Positions 9,429 through 17,248 of a stretch of 64,000 bases of DNA are shown here, in pieces (within the stretch, counting starts at the first letter, position 1; each line of letters begins with the position of its first letter). Below the pieces are notes generated by a model. It was not told the DNA's origin. It searched no databases and saw nothing but the letters and a program-made list of their open reading frames with translations. The stretch comes from SHZU01 sp046160105. Its GTDB lineage: Bacteria > Gemmatimonadota > Gemmatimonadetes > Gemmatimonadales > GWC2-71-9. The DNA lies in the NCBI GenBank assembly GCA_046160105.1, contig JBJXGT010000026.1, positions 1-64,000 on the forward strand. Reading direction: 5' to 3'. The position numbers and the translations under genes were made by a program.

Positions 9429-10048
9429 GGGGTTTCCTTCAGGGGTTTCAACAACCGTTGCATCCGGGCGATCTCGGCCCGCTGGTCGGCGTCGACATCG
9501 GAGGCGAACCGGAAGATATCGACGTCCTGCCCGGCGCCGGTGGTGCCGAAGAGGGTGGCGACCATGGTGATCGCGCCTTCGTGGTGACGGAGCATGCTCT
9601 CGAGGAAGAGCCGCTCGAACTCGGGACCCTTGGCCGCCTCGAGTCGGGCGATCTCAGCCGGGGTTAGCATGCCTGGCATCAGGGTAGCATGCGCCCCACC
9701 ATGTTGGCGACCGGACGCTGCGAAGGGGTCGGGGGCGTCTTCCTGGTGGTCGAGGAGCCACAGCCGCATCAACCGGATCTCGTCGCGTTGGGACACCGCG
9801 ATCCGTTCGGCCAGCATTCGCAGCGGGGTCTGCCGGGTTCGGGAGGGAACCAGGTCGCTCATCACGATGGCTTGATGGTGGTGGGCGATCATCCCCTGCA
9901 TGAAGGCGACGTCCGCTTTGGTGTACCGGGGCCGGGAGACGTCCGCCGGCGCCTGGGCTTGGGCGGCGGTGGCCCCGCCCGCCGCGAGCGCCCCGAAGGT
10001 CACCGCCACGAGCGGACGTCGAAGGTCCCGCCAGAAACGCGCACCCAT
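9425..10048 (-). CDS. DUF305 family exported protein, copy 1
   Basis: A 207-residue exported protein with a signal peptide to about residue 32 and the DUF305 signature: M-I-A-H-H-H-Q-A-I (His 56-58) and, about 105 residues later, M-L-R-H-H-E-G-A-I-T-M. DUF305 proteins are ferritin-like four-helix bundles. At least one, cyanobacterial CopM, binds copper in the periplasm. The middle contains MPGMLTPAEI-RLE, typical of the family. It is the first gene of a two-gene unit with the LVIVD protein. No SD is visible, and an AT-rich TTAGTTTACC lies just before the ATG. Confidence 0.9.
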   Translation of the reverse strand: MGARFWRDLRRPLVAVTFGALAAGGATAAQAQAPADVSRPRYTKADVAFMQGMIAHHHQAIVMSDLVPSRTRQTPLRMLAERIAVSQRDEIRLMRLWLLDHQEDAPDPFAASGRQHGGAHATLMPGMLTPAEIARLEAAKGPEFERLFLESMLRHHEGAITMVATLFGTTGAGQDVDIFRFASDVDADQRAEIARMQRLLKPLKETP

Positions 10049-10136
10049 CGTGGTAAACTAATCGGCCGGCGGGAAGCGAGTAGCGATGGCGCGGAGGTGG
10101 GCCGCACCGCTTACCTGGCCGGCCACCGATCCGCCG

Positions 10137-11798
10137 TCACCGCCGCTCGAATCGGAGGCCGAGCATCCGGCCACCATGAAGCTGGAACCCGGTACGGCGA
10201 GTGGCGGGGCCCTCGAACCTGAGCAGCCCGACCGATACCTGGAAGGCGCCCGCGAACGCCGGGGTCATCGGCAGCCGCCCCAGCCCCCGGGACTGGACGA
10301 CGACGGTGTCGCCCGAGCGCTCGATGGTCCAGGTGACGTCGAGCTCGGGACTGTAGTATTGACCGGCAACCCCGTCGAGCTCCGCGGCCGTCGGGACCAG
10401 GGGCATGACCCGGGCATAGGGGCCGCGGTCGTCACCGAGTTGAACGGCGTTGAATGATGGCGCCGGCGTGCCGTCGGCAAAGGTCAGATCGAGGAATCCG
10501 CCCGCCGAGAACTGATTGGCCGCCGTTGGCTTCATCGGGATCGTCCCGCCGCCGAACGCGAGTAAGAGGCCGGCCGTGTCGCGGGCAATTCGAACCACCT
10601 GTTGCTGCCCTTCGGAGAAGTAGGTGCCGACGAAGCGATCCGCGTCCGGCGGCAACCCGACCGCGGCCGCGCCGTCCTTCGGCGCCGCGTCGGTCTGTTC
10701 CGTGAAATGGTCGGCGAGCACCACGTCCGCCACTTGCTCGGCGAGGCCGCTGGTGTTGGCCGTGCCGATGTTGCAGGTGAGGGCGATCGACGTGTGCTGC
10801 TTCGGGAACCGCATCAGCATGGCCCGATACCCGGCCCATGCCCCGCCGTGGTGGACCCGCTCGACACCGCGATACGAGTCGAGGAAGAGACCCCGCCCGT
10901 AGCCGTGCTTCTTGCCATCGTTGAGGGTGCCTGGCTCGACGAGCTTGTCGATCAGCGCTTGGCCCCCCACCGTGGGCGAGTAGGAGTTCTCGTCCCACTT
11001 GATCAGCTCCTCGACCGAGCTGTAGACCGCGCCATCACCGAGCTGATCCCAATCCGACAGATCGATTTGGAAGCCCCCCGAATCAGCGGGTGAGTACGCC
11101 AGGGCTCGGCCCGGCAGGATAGCGAGGTGATTGTTGCGGAAGTGGGTCTTGCTCATTCCGAGCGGTCCGAAGATCCGCTCCTTGGCGAAAGCCGCCAGGT
11201 TCTTGCCCGTCACCCGTTCCACGATGATGGAGAGGAGGAAGAAGCCGGTATTGCTGTAGTCCCACTTGGCGCCGGGGGCGAAGTTGAGCGCCTTTTGCCG
11301 GGCGATGATGTCGAGCGCGTCGGCATCGCCGGTGTAATCCTCGCCTCGGAACCCGTGGACGAAGAGCAGCCCGTTGTAGTCACGCAGCCCGCTGGTGTGG
11401 CGGACGAGGTGCTCGATGGTGATCCGGGGGCCGAAGTCGGGGACCTCGGGCACGTATTTCCGAACGTCGTCGGTGAGGGCGAGCTTGCCCTCGTTGGCGA
11501 GCAGGATGATGCTCGCGGCCGCGAACTGCTTCGAGGTCGATCCCAAGTCGAAGATCATCGCCGGGGTGATCGCCACGTTGCGTTCCAGGTCCGCCATCCC
11601 GTAGCCCTTGGCGTAGGCCACCCGACCATCGCGATAGACCCCGAGGGCGCAACCGGGGGAGTCATTCTTGGCGTACTGGGCGAAGACGGCATCGATCTTG
11701 GCGGCGTCGACGCCTCCGGCCGGGCCGCCGCAGGCAGCGAGGCCGATCGCAACCGTGGCGAGAGGCGAGAACGACGGAAGGCGGCCGGTTCGGGCCAT
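10137..11798 (-). CDS. Serine hydrolase, beta-lactamase class C/esterase family, lipoprotein
   Basis: Predicted periplasmic serine hydrolase of 553 residues. The lipoprotein signal ends L-A-A-C (Cys23). The catalytic S-T-S-K motif sits at 87-90, a Y-S-N motif follows about 90 residues later, and H-H-G-G-A-W-A-G-Y supplies the third conserved box. The last 170 residues form an extra beta-rich domain seen in many class C-like esterases and D-peptidases. The family includes beta-lactamases, D-aminopeptidases and esterases, so the substrate cannot be chosen from sequence. GGAGCTCCC precedes the ATG. Confidence 0.88.
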   Translation of the reverse strand: MARTGRLPSFSPLATVAIGLAACGGPAGGVDAAKIDAVFAQYAKNDSPGCALGVYRDGRVAYAKGYGMADLERNVAITPAMIFDLGSTSKQFAAASIILLANEGKLALTDDVRKYVPEVPDFGPRITIEHLVRHTSGLRDYNGLLFVHGFRGEDYTGDADALDIIARQKALNFAPGAKWDYSNTGFFLLSIIVERVTGKNLAAFAKERIFGPLGMSKTHFRNNHLAILPGRALAYSPADSGGFQIDLSDWDQLGDGAVYSSVEELIKWDENSYSPTVGGQALIDKLVEPGTLNDGKKHGYGRGLFLDSYRGVERVHHGGAWAGYRAMLMRFPKQHTSIALTCNIGTANTSGLAEQVADVVLADHFTEQTDAAPKDGAAAVGLPPDADRFVGTYFSEGQQQVVRIARDTAGLLLAFGGGTIPMKPTAANQFSAGGFLDLTFADGTPAPSFNAVQLGDDRGPYARVMPLVPTAAELDGVAGQYYSPELDVTWTIERSGDTVVVQSRGLGRLPMTPAFAGAFQVSVGLLRFEGPATRRTGFQLHGGRMLGLRFERR

Positions 11799-11985
11799 GG
11801 GAGCTCCGGAGCGAGTGCGGTGAGCGAGGGGGTCGGGTTGAGGTTACCGGGCGGGGGGTGGGGGGCGCAAGGCGGAAGGCGCCGGCCGCAGGGGCGGAAC
11901 TGGCGAAATGTCCAGCCGGATGGGGGTTCGTCGCCATGGTCTCCAGGCGGCATTCATCATCGAACCCTGTGAAATGGAGACCCAG

Positions 11986-12597
11986 ATGAGCAGACAATCC
12001 TTTCGTGACCCAATCGTCGGAGGTCGTTTCACCGCTGTGGCTACGCTCGTGGCTCTTGCCGGGAGCGCCGGCACGGCCGCGGCCCAGGCCACTCTGACCA
12101 CCACCGCCAAGCCGATTCTGGTGGCGTCCCTCCGGGCGAATGCGGACGCGCGGGTCCAGGGCACCGTCGCCACCAACTTCGCGAACGGCGACCTGGTGCT
12201 CGGGCTACCGGACAAAGTTGCCTTCCTGCACTTCGACCTCCGATCGCTGCCGGCCGGCGCGGTGATCAACTCGGCGGAGTTGGTGCTCAGCTTCCGTCCG
12301 GTGTCGGAGGGCTCGAATCAAGTCGACATTGGCCGGGTACAGGGATCGTGGCGGGAGGCCACCGTGACGGCCGGCAACCGACCGAGCGTCAACTGGAAGG
12401 GCGCGCCGCAGACAGTGACGCCCGGCGGGTCGGTCAGCTACGACGTGAAGGGCCCGGTGACGGCTTGGTTGGCGGGTGAGGCCAACTACGGCTTCGCGCT
12501 CCGGGGCGACGGCCCCCTCATGTACGGGTATTCGCGCGAGACGGCGCCGTCGCCCTCCGCGCAGCCGACCCTTCGGCTCCGTTACATCGTTCCCTAA
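11986..12597 (+). CDS. Secreted DNRLRE-like beta-sandwich protein
   Basis: A 203-residue exported protein with a signal peptide ending A-A-A-Q near residue 38. The remainder matches the DNRLRE-type pattern: a strand ending ADARVQG, a buried strand AFLHFDLRSLPAGAVINSAELVLS, then SYDVKGPVTAWLAG and a final strand pair ending PTLRLRYIVP. These domains are non-catalytic and often sit on surface or secreted proteins. The frame is open from 11908, but the ATG at 11986 is favoured because GGAG lies 6 nt upstream and the signal peptide then starts correctly. It converges on the sigma-factor gene downstream. Confidence 0.78.
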   Translation: MSRQSFRDPIVGGRFTAVATLVALAGSAGTAAAQATLTTTAKPILVASLRANADARVQGTVATNFANGDLVLGLPDKVAFLHFDLRSLPAGAVINSAELVLSFRPVSEGSNQVDIGRVQGSWREATVTAGNRPSVNWKGAPQTVTPGGSVSYDVKGPVTAWLAGEANYGFALRGDGPLMYGYSRETAPSPSAQPTLRLRYIVP

Positions 12598-12620
12598 CTC
12601 ACGCGAGGCAACGCCCCAGA

Positions 12621-13223
12621 TTACTGACCTCCGTCGGAGTCGAGGGTGCGCAGCGAGGGAAGCTCACGATCGATCTCCTTTCGGAGCCACGCCCGAGCCA
12701 GCAGCCAGTCGCGTTGGACGGTCTTGAGGGAGACGTCGAGGCCCGCGGCCGTCTCCTCGAGGGTCAGACCGCCGAAGAACCGACGTTCGACGACGAGGGC
12801 GGCCCGGGGGTTGGCCTTGGCGAGGCGGTCGAGCGCGTCGTCGAGCGCCACCAGCTCATCGGCGGCATCGTCGGTCATCAGTGACTCGATTTCCTCCAGC
12901 GGAACGGCGATTTGACCGGCCCCCCGCTTGATCCGCTTCCGGGACCGGGCATGGTCGATCAAGATTCGGCGCATCGCCTGGGCCGCGATGGCGAAGAAAT
13001 GGCGCCGGTCTTCGGGGAGGAGCTTTTCGCGCTCACCGAGCTTGACGTAGGCTTCGTGCACCAGCGCGGTGGGACCGAGGGTGTGTCCGGTGGCCTCGCG
13101 GGTCAGCTGGGCCCTGGCGACAATCCTGAGGTCGTCATAAATCAGAGGGAAGAGTTGGTCGAGCGCATCGGCCTCGCCGGCGCGGAGGCGGGCAAGCGAC
13201 GCGGTGATGGAGCCGGTGGTCAT
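12621..13223 (-). CDS. ECF-type sigma factor, kinase-linked group, copy 1
   Basis: RNA polymerase sigma factor of 200 residues. Region 2 includes LYDDLR-like and ALVHEAYVKL, and RHFFAIAAQAMRRILIDHARSRKR covers the rest of region 2. Region 4 ends with LTLEETAAGLDVSLKTVQRDWLLARAWL, the -35-binding helix-turn-helix. The layout matches the ECF group that sits beside Ser/Thr kinases (EcfP-PknT of Vibrio is a studied example) and has no separate anti-sigma factor. It is divergent from the kinase gene with only 67 bp between starts, so the two probably share a control region and the kinase may activate it. Confidence 0.92.
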   Translation of the reverse strand: MTTGSITASLARLRAGEADALDQLFPLIYDDLRIVARAQLTREATGHTLGPTALVHEAYVKLGEREKLLPEDRRHFFAIAAQAMRRILIDHARSRKRIKRGAGQIAVPLEEIESLMTDDAADELVALDDALDRLAKANPRAALVVERRFFGGLTLEETAAGLDVSLKTVQRDWLLARAWLRKEIDRELPSLRTLDSDGGQ

Positions 13224-13290
13224 GGTGCGATCGTCCCGTGGGTCGTGCTCAAGGGTGACTAGGATTCCCGGAAAGAGCAAGGTGAGCCCG

Positions 13291-16038
13291 ATGCAGGGTG
13301 AGACGTGGAGCCGAATGGAGGCGGTGTTCTTCGGGGCGCTCGAACTGGCGATCGAAGACCGGCCGGCCTTCCTCGATCGAGCCTGCGGCGGCGATGCCGC
13401 GTTGCGCGCCGAGGTGGAGGCCGTCCTCGCGGCCCATCAGTCCGTGGGGGGTACTCGGGACACCGATCGGCTGCTGTCCCCCGAGGCAACGGGCCCTGGT
13501 GCCGGGCTGCCCGCGGGGACCCGAATTGGCGCCTACCAGATCGAGGCCATGGTCGGCCGAGGCGGCATGGGGGAGGTCTACCGCGCCCGGCGCGCCGATC
13601 GGCAGTACGAGCAGTTGGTGGCTCTCAAGGTGATGCGCCCCGGCCGCGACACCGACGACCTGATGGCGCGTTTTCGGACCGAGCGACAGATCCTGGCCCG
13701 GCTCCAGCATCCCAACATCGCGACCTTGCTCGACGGCGGGGTGACCCCGACCGGGCAGCCTTACCTGGTGATGCAGTACGTCGACGGCGTCCCGATCACG
13801 AGGTACGCCGCCGACCGAGGGCTCGACCCTACCGAGCGACTCCGGTTGTTCGCCACCGTCTGTGACGCGGTCCAGTTCGCCCACCAGAACCTGGTGGTTC
13901 ATCGGGATCTCAAGCCGAGCAACATTCTGGTCACGGCCGAGGGGGCCGTGCGGCTCCTCGATTTCGGGATCGCGAAACTGCTCGACGTCGACGCGGGCGC
14001 CGGCTCGACGACGGGCGAGCTGCTGTTGCTGACCCCCGAACATGCCGCTCCCGAGCAGTTCCTCGGCGGGTCGATCACGACGGCCACCGACGGGTACGCG
14101 CTCGGGGTCCTGCTCTACGAGCTGCTGACGGGCTCCCGGCCGTTTCAGTTCACCCCGGCGACCGCGCTCCCCCGGGCCGTCTGCCAGGACGACCCGATCG
14201 CGCCCAGCGCGGCGGCGGCCGACCCCGAACGGCTGGCTCGTGCCAAGGTCGATCGACCGCCGGTCGAGGCCGCGGTCATCGCGGGCGATCTCGACGCCAT
14301 CGTCCTGAAGGCGCTCCGGAAGGAGCCGGAACGGCGCTACCTCACGGCGGCCGAGCTCGCGGAGGACGTCCGACGCTACCTCGCGGGGTTCCCGGTCCAG
14401 GCTCGGCCCGAGACCTTCGGGTACGTCGCGGCTCGTTTCATCCGGCGGAACCGGTTCGCGGTGATGGCTTCGACCGCGCTGGCGATCGCCATCGCGGCGT
14501 TGACGGTGGTCTCGATCCGGTTCGCGGTGACCAGCCGGGCCCAAGCCCGGGCGATCGCGGAGGAGCGCGACGTCGCGGTCCAGGTCTCCTCGTTCCTGGA
14601 GAACCTGTTCAAGTCGCCCGACCCGTTCGCGGTGGGGCCGTCGCGACGGGACACCCTCCGGGTAGGGGCGATTCTGGCCGAGGGCGCCCGGAAGGTCACC
14701 ACCGAGCTCGCCGATCAACCGGCCCTCCAGGCTCGGCTCCTCGGGATCCTCGGGCGGGCCGAAACGGACCTCGGCCGGCTCGACGCGGCGCTGCCGCTGC
14801 TCGAGGCGGCGGTGACCCGCCGGCGCGAGGTGTCGGGTCCCGACGCGAGCGAGACCGCGATCCTGGAACGGGCGTTAGGTGTGACGCTGTGGCAGCTGGG
14901 AAAGGCCGCCCGGGCCGAGACCCTGTTCCGCCGAGCCGTGGCGGCCCTGGCCCGCGACTCGATCGGCCAGCGGCGAGAGCGAATCAAAGCGGTTTCCGCC
15001 CTCGGTAACTCGCTGATGGCGCAGGGGCGGTTTCCGGAGGCCGAGGCCGAGTACCGCCAGGCGGTGTCGCTCGCCGAGATCGAGTATCCCGCCGACGACA
15101 CCGAAATGGCCGGGCGTCTGTCCGACCTGGCGATGGCGTTGAACGCCCAAGCGCGGCGCCCCGAGGCCGAATCGCTCCTTCGCCGGGCCATCACGATCGA
15201 ACGGACCGCCAACGGCCCGGACCACCCGCGGGTCGCGACGCCGCTCGGCAACCTCGCCACGGTCCTGATCGACCTGGGTCGACTCGACGACGCCGAGCAG
15301 CTGGCGCGAGAGGCGTTGACCATTCAACGGACCCGCCTTCCGTCACCCCACCCGCGGACGGCCTCTTCGATCAACAATCTCGCCGCCGTGCTGATGAAAC
15401 GAGACCGGGCCCAGGAGGCCGAGCCACTGCTCCGCGAAGCCGTGGCGATGCAGCGCGCCTTGTACGGCGAACGCCACCCGACGCTCGCGGGCACGATGCT
15501 CAACCTCGCTGGAGCGATCGCGGCCCAGGCCCGCCCCGAGGCGTCCCTTCCGCTGCAACGGGAGGCGCTGGCGATCTTGATGGCCACGGCCGGTCCGCGG
15601 CACCCCAATGTCGCGATGGCTCACAATAACATCGGCGTGTCGCTGCACCTGATGGGCCGCCACCGCGAGTCGCTGGCGGAGTACGAAGCCGCCCTCGCAG
15701 TCAGGCGCGCCATCCTGCCGCCATCGCATCCGCTGACCACGAACAGCCTCGCCAAGGCGGGACAGTGTCTTCTCGAGCTCGGACGGTTTCGGGAGGCGGA
15801 GGAACGATTCGACGAGGCCTATCGGCTGTCCGAACCGAGCAAGGAGGGGCGCGCGAAGCAGTGGGATGAGCTGCTGGTTCAAATGATCCGACTGTATCGG
15901 ACCACTGGGCGGACGGCGGAGGCGGAGCGATTGGAGGAAACCCGACGGGCGGCGCCCCCCCAGGTGAGACGCATTGGTGCGCCGACCGATCCGCCGCGAT
16001 CCAGCGGCGCGACGGGCCGAGGAGGACGGCCACCCTGA
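13291..16038 (+). CDS. Transmembrane Ser/Thr protein kinase with TPR domain, copy 1
   Basis: A 915-residue Hanks-type kinase. The kinase domain (about 82-365) has G-R-G-G-M-G (89-94), Lys113, H-R-D-L-K-P-S-N (204-211), D-F-G (224-226) and a T-P-E-H-A-A-P-E-Q segment, so it looks active. One membrane helix follows (about 389-409). The outer part has many tetratricopeptide-like repeats of about 42 residues rich in A-E-L-R, such as YRQAVSLAE. I chose the ATG at 13291, which gives an N-terminus like that of the second kinase. Its divergent partner is the ECF sigma factor, its probable phosphorylation target. The TPR part may sense a protein or ligand outside the cell membrane. Confidence 0.93.
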   Translation: MQGETWSRMEAVFFGALELAIEDRPAFLDRACGGDAALRAEVEAVLAAHQSVGGTRDTDRLLSPEATGPGAGLPAGTRIGAYQIEAMVGRGGMGEVYRARRADRQYEQLVALKVMRPGRDTDDLMARFRTERQILARLQHPNIATLLDGGVTPTGQPYLVMQYVDGVPITRYAADRGLDPTERLRLFATVCDAVQFAHQNLVVHRDLKPSNILVTAEGAVRLLDFGIAKLLDVDAGAGSTTGELLLLTPEHAAPEQFLGGSITTATDGYALGVLLYELLTGSRPFQFTPATALPRAVCQDDPIAPSAAAADPERLARAKVDRPPVEAAVIAGDLDAIVLKALRKEPERRYLTAAELAEDVRRYLAGFPVQARPETFGYVAARFIRRNRFAVMASTALAIAIAALTVVSIRFAVTSRAQARAIAEERDVAVQVSSFLENLFKSPDPFAVGPSRRDTLRVGAILAEGARKVTTELADQPALQARLLGILGRAETDLGRLDAALPLLEAAVTRRREVSGPDASETAILERALGVTLWQLGKAARAETLFRRAVAALARDSIGQRRERIKAVSALGNSLMAQGRFPEAEAEYRQAVSLAEIEYPADDTEMAGRLSDLAMALNAQARRPEAESLLRRAITIERTANGPDHPRVATPLGNLATVLIDLGRLDDAEQLAREALTIQRTRLPSPHPRTASSINNLAAVLMKRDRAQEAEPLLREAVAMQRALYGERHPTLAGTMLNLAGAIAAQARPEASLPLQREALAILMATAGPRHPNVAMAHNNIGVSLHLMGRHRESLAEYEAALAVRRAILPPSHPLTTNSLAKAGQCLLELGRFREAEERFDEAYRLSEPSKEGRAKQWDELLVQMIRLYRTTGRTAEAERLEETRRAAPPQVRRIGAPTDPPRSSGATGRGGRPP

Positions 16039-16112
16039 TCCGTTCCCGATCCGGAATCCGAGTGGGTGGGTAGCCGGCAATCCCGCCGGCCTCCACCTCG
16101 GAGCCCGGAACG

Positions 16113-17081
16113 ATGGGCCGAACACCCGCAGCGTTGGTCCTCGCGGCCGCGGTCGCCACCGGAGTCTCGGCGGCCTTTGGCCAGACGGCCCCGCCCCCGG
16201 CGGTATGCCTCGGCGGCACGGTGGCCCAGGCCGCCGAATGCGCCACCAAACTCGAGCGCTACGAACAGTTGATGGACGGGATGGCTCAAGGGGTCAGCCT
16301 GAAGGCGCTCGATCCGCTCTATCGAGAGGTGCTCGCTCCGCACTTCGCCCCCGCTGACCTGGCCCGATTCCGGTTCGGTTATTCCCCAGCGCAAGCGCCG
16401 GGACGGCCCACCACCGATTGTGACCAAGCCTACTTCGAAAGCGCGACGCTCGCGTCGCTCGCCGCGAACCGGCAGCTGGCCGGCCGCGGTCAGCTTGGCG
16501 CCCTCCTCCATGCCCTGGCCCACGCGAGCCAGTGCGCCACCCTCGGCTCGCGAGAACGGTATGCCAGGGCCTGGTTCGATCACCTCGATTGGGCGACGAT
16601 GCGAAGCATGGACCTGGCCCAGCTCCACGCCGCCACCCCGCTCGAGCCCAAGGCGGTCCTCCGAGAGGAGCAGGTATGGCAGCTACTCGATGGCTGCTGC
16701 ATCGACCAGAACGGTCTGCTGATCCGCCCGCTCGCCATCATCGGTCTAACGGAGACCGCCATCGCGGCCACCGGCGCGGCTCCGGCGCAACGGATCTTCA
16801 CGGTCAAGACGGCCGGCGGGGCCCACCCGCTTTCCTATCAAGGGCAGATCGAGCGCAATGGCGTGTTTCAGGACGTCACGACCGCGGATGGGCAGGCCAC
16901 CGGGGCGTCCTTTGCCTGGAGTGTCCCGCCACCCGCATACGCCAGCGCGATCCCATCGGTGCGGGTCGCCTTCCGGGTCTCGGTCCGTCAGGCACGGACC
17001 AGCCTTCCATCGGCGAGCCGCGATATCCAGACCATGATCGCCCCACCGGCCGTTCCAGGGGTGCTCTCGCCGCCAGCCTAA
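16113..17081 (+). CDS. Exported DUF4157-like protein with non-canonical HxxxH
   Basis: A 322-residue exported protein (signal to about residue 24, A-F-G-Q). Residues 60-145 follow the order seen in DUF4157-type putative metallopeptidases: a helix ending PLYREVLAPHF, the strand RFRFGY, then YF, then a helix LLHALAHASQ. The canonical H-E-x-x-H reads H-A-L-A-H (133-137), so the catalytic Glu is missing and peptidase activity is unlikely. The family match is my own pattern reading, not a search result. The C-terminal 130 residues are beta-rich. It lies between the two kinase loci and directly upstream of the repeat protein. An open frame continues past its stop. Confidence 0.62.
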   Translation: MGRTPAALVLAAAVATGVSAAFGQTAPPPAVCLGGTVAQAAECATKLERYEQLMDGMAQGVSLKALDPLYREVLAPHFAPADLARFRFGYSPAQAPGRPTTDCDQAYFESATLASLAANRQLAGRGQLGALLHALAHASQCATLGSRERYARAWFDHLDWATMRSMDLAQLHAATPLEPKAVLREEQVWQLLDGCCIDQNGLLIRPLAIIGLTETAIAATGAAPAQRIFTVKTAGGAHPLSYQGQIERNGVFQDVTTADGQATGASFAWSVPPPAYASAIPSVRVAFRVSVRQARTSLPSASRDIQTMIAPPAVPGVLSPPA

Positions 17082-17209
17082 CGTCTAGCTCATGCCCCCC
17101 TGGACTGGCGCGACCCGATCTTCCGGGTGGTCGTGGACGGGGCGGGCGCGATTCCCGACGGGGGAGCCGGCAAGGGAAACAACGTGGATGATCCGTTCCA
17201 GTCACCGGT
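17082..17209 (+). other. Coding-like open frame directly after a stop codon
   Basis: In the same frame as the preceding gene and immediately after its TAA, about 60 further codons run on to a stop near 17302, with GC-rich third positions over the first 40 (reading LDWRDPIFRVVVDG). There is no good start codon. It could be a lost C-terminal extension created by a nonsense change, a readthrough tail, or chance openness in GC-rich DNA. Confidence 0.3.
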
Positions 17210-17242
17210 TCCGAGATGGTGGATGAACCCCACCATCTCGGA
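17210..17242 (+). promoter_or_regulatory. Perfect 13-bp hairpin overlapping a Shine-Dalgarno
   Basis: Arms at 17210-17222 and 17230-17242 (TCCGAGATGGTGG and its exact complement) are separated by a 7-nt loop. The 3' arm contains most of the GGAG Shine-Dalgarno (17240-17243) of the gene starting at 17249. If formed in the mRNA, the stem would cover the ribosome-binding site. Possible roles are translational control or, less likely, termination of the upstream gene, as there is no T-run. Confidence 0.6.
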
Positions 17243-17248
17243 GACCAC

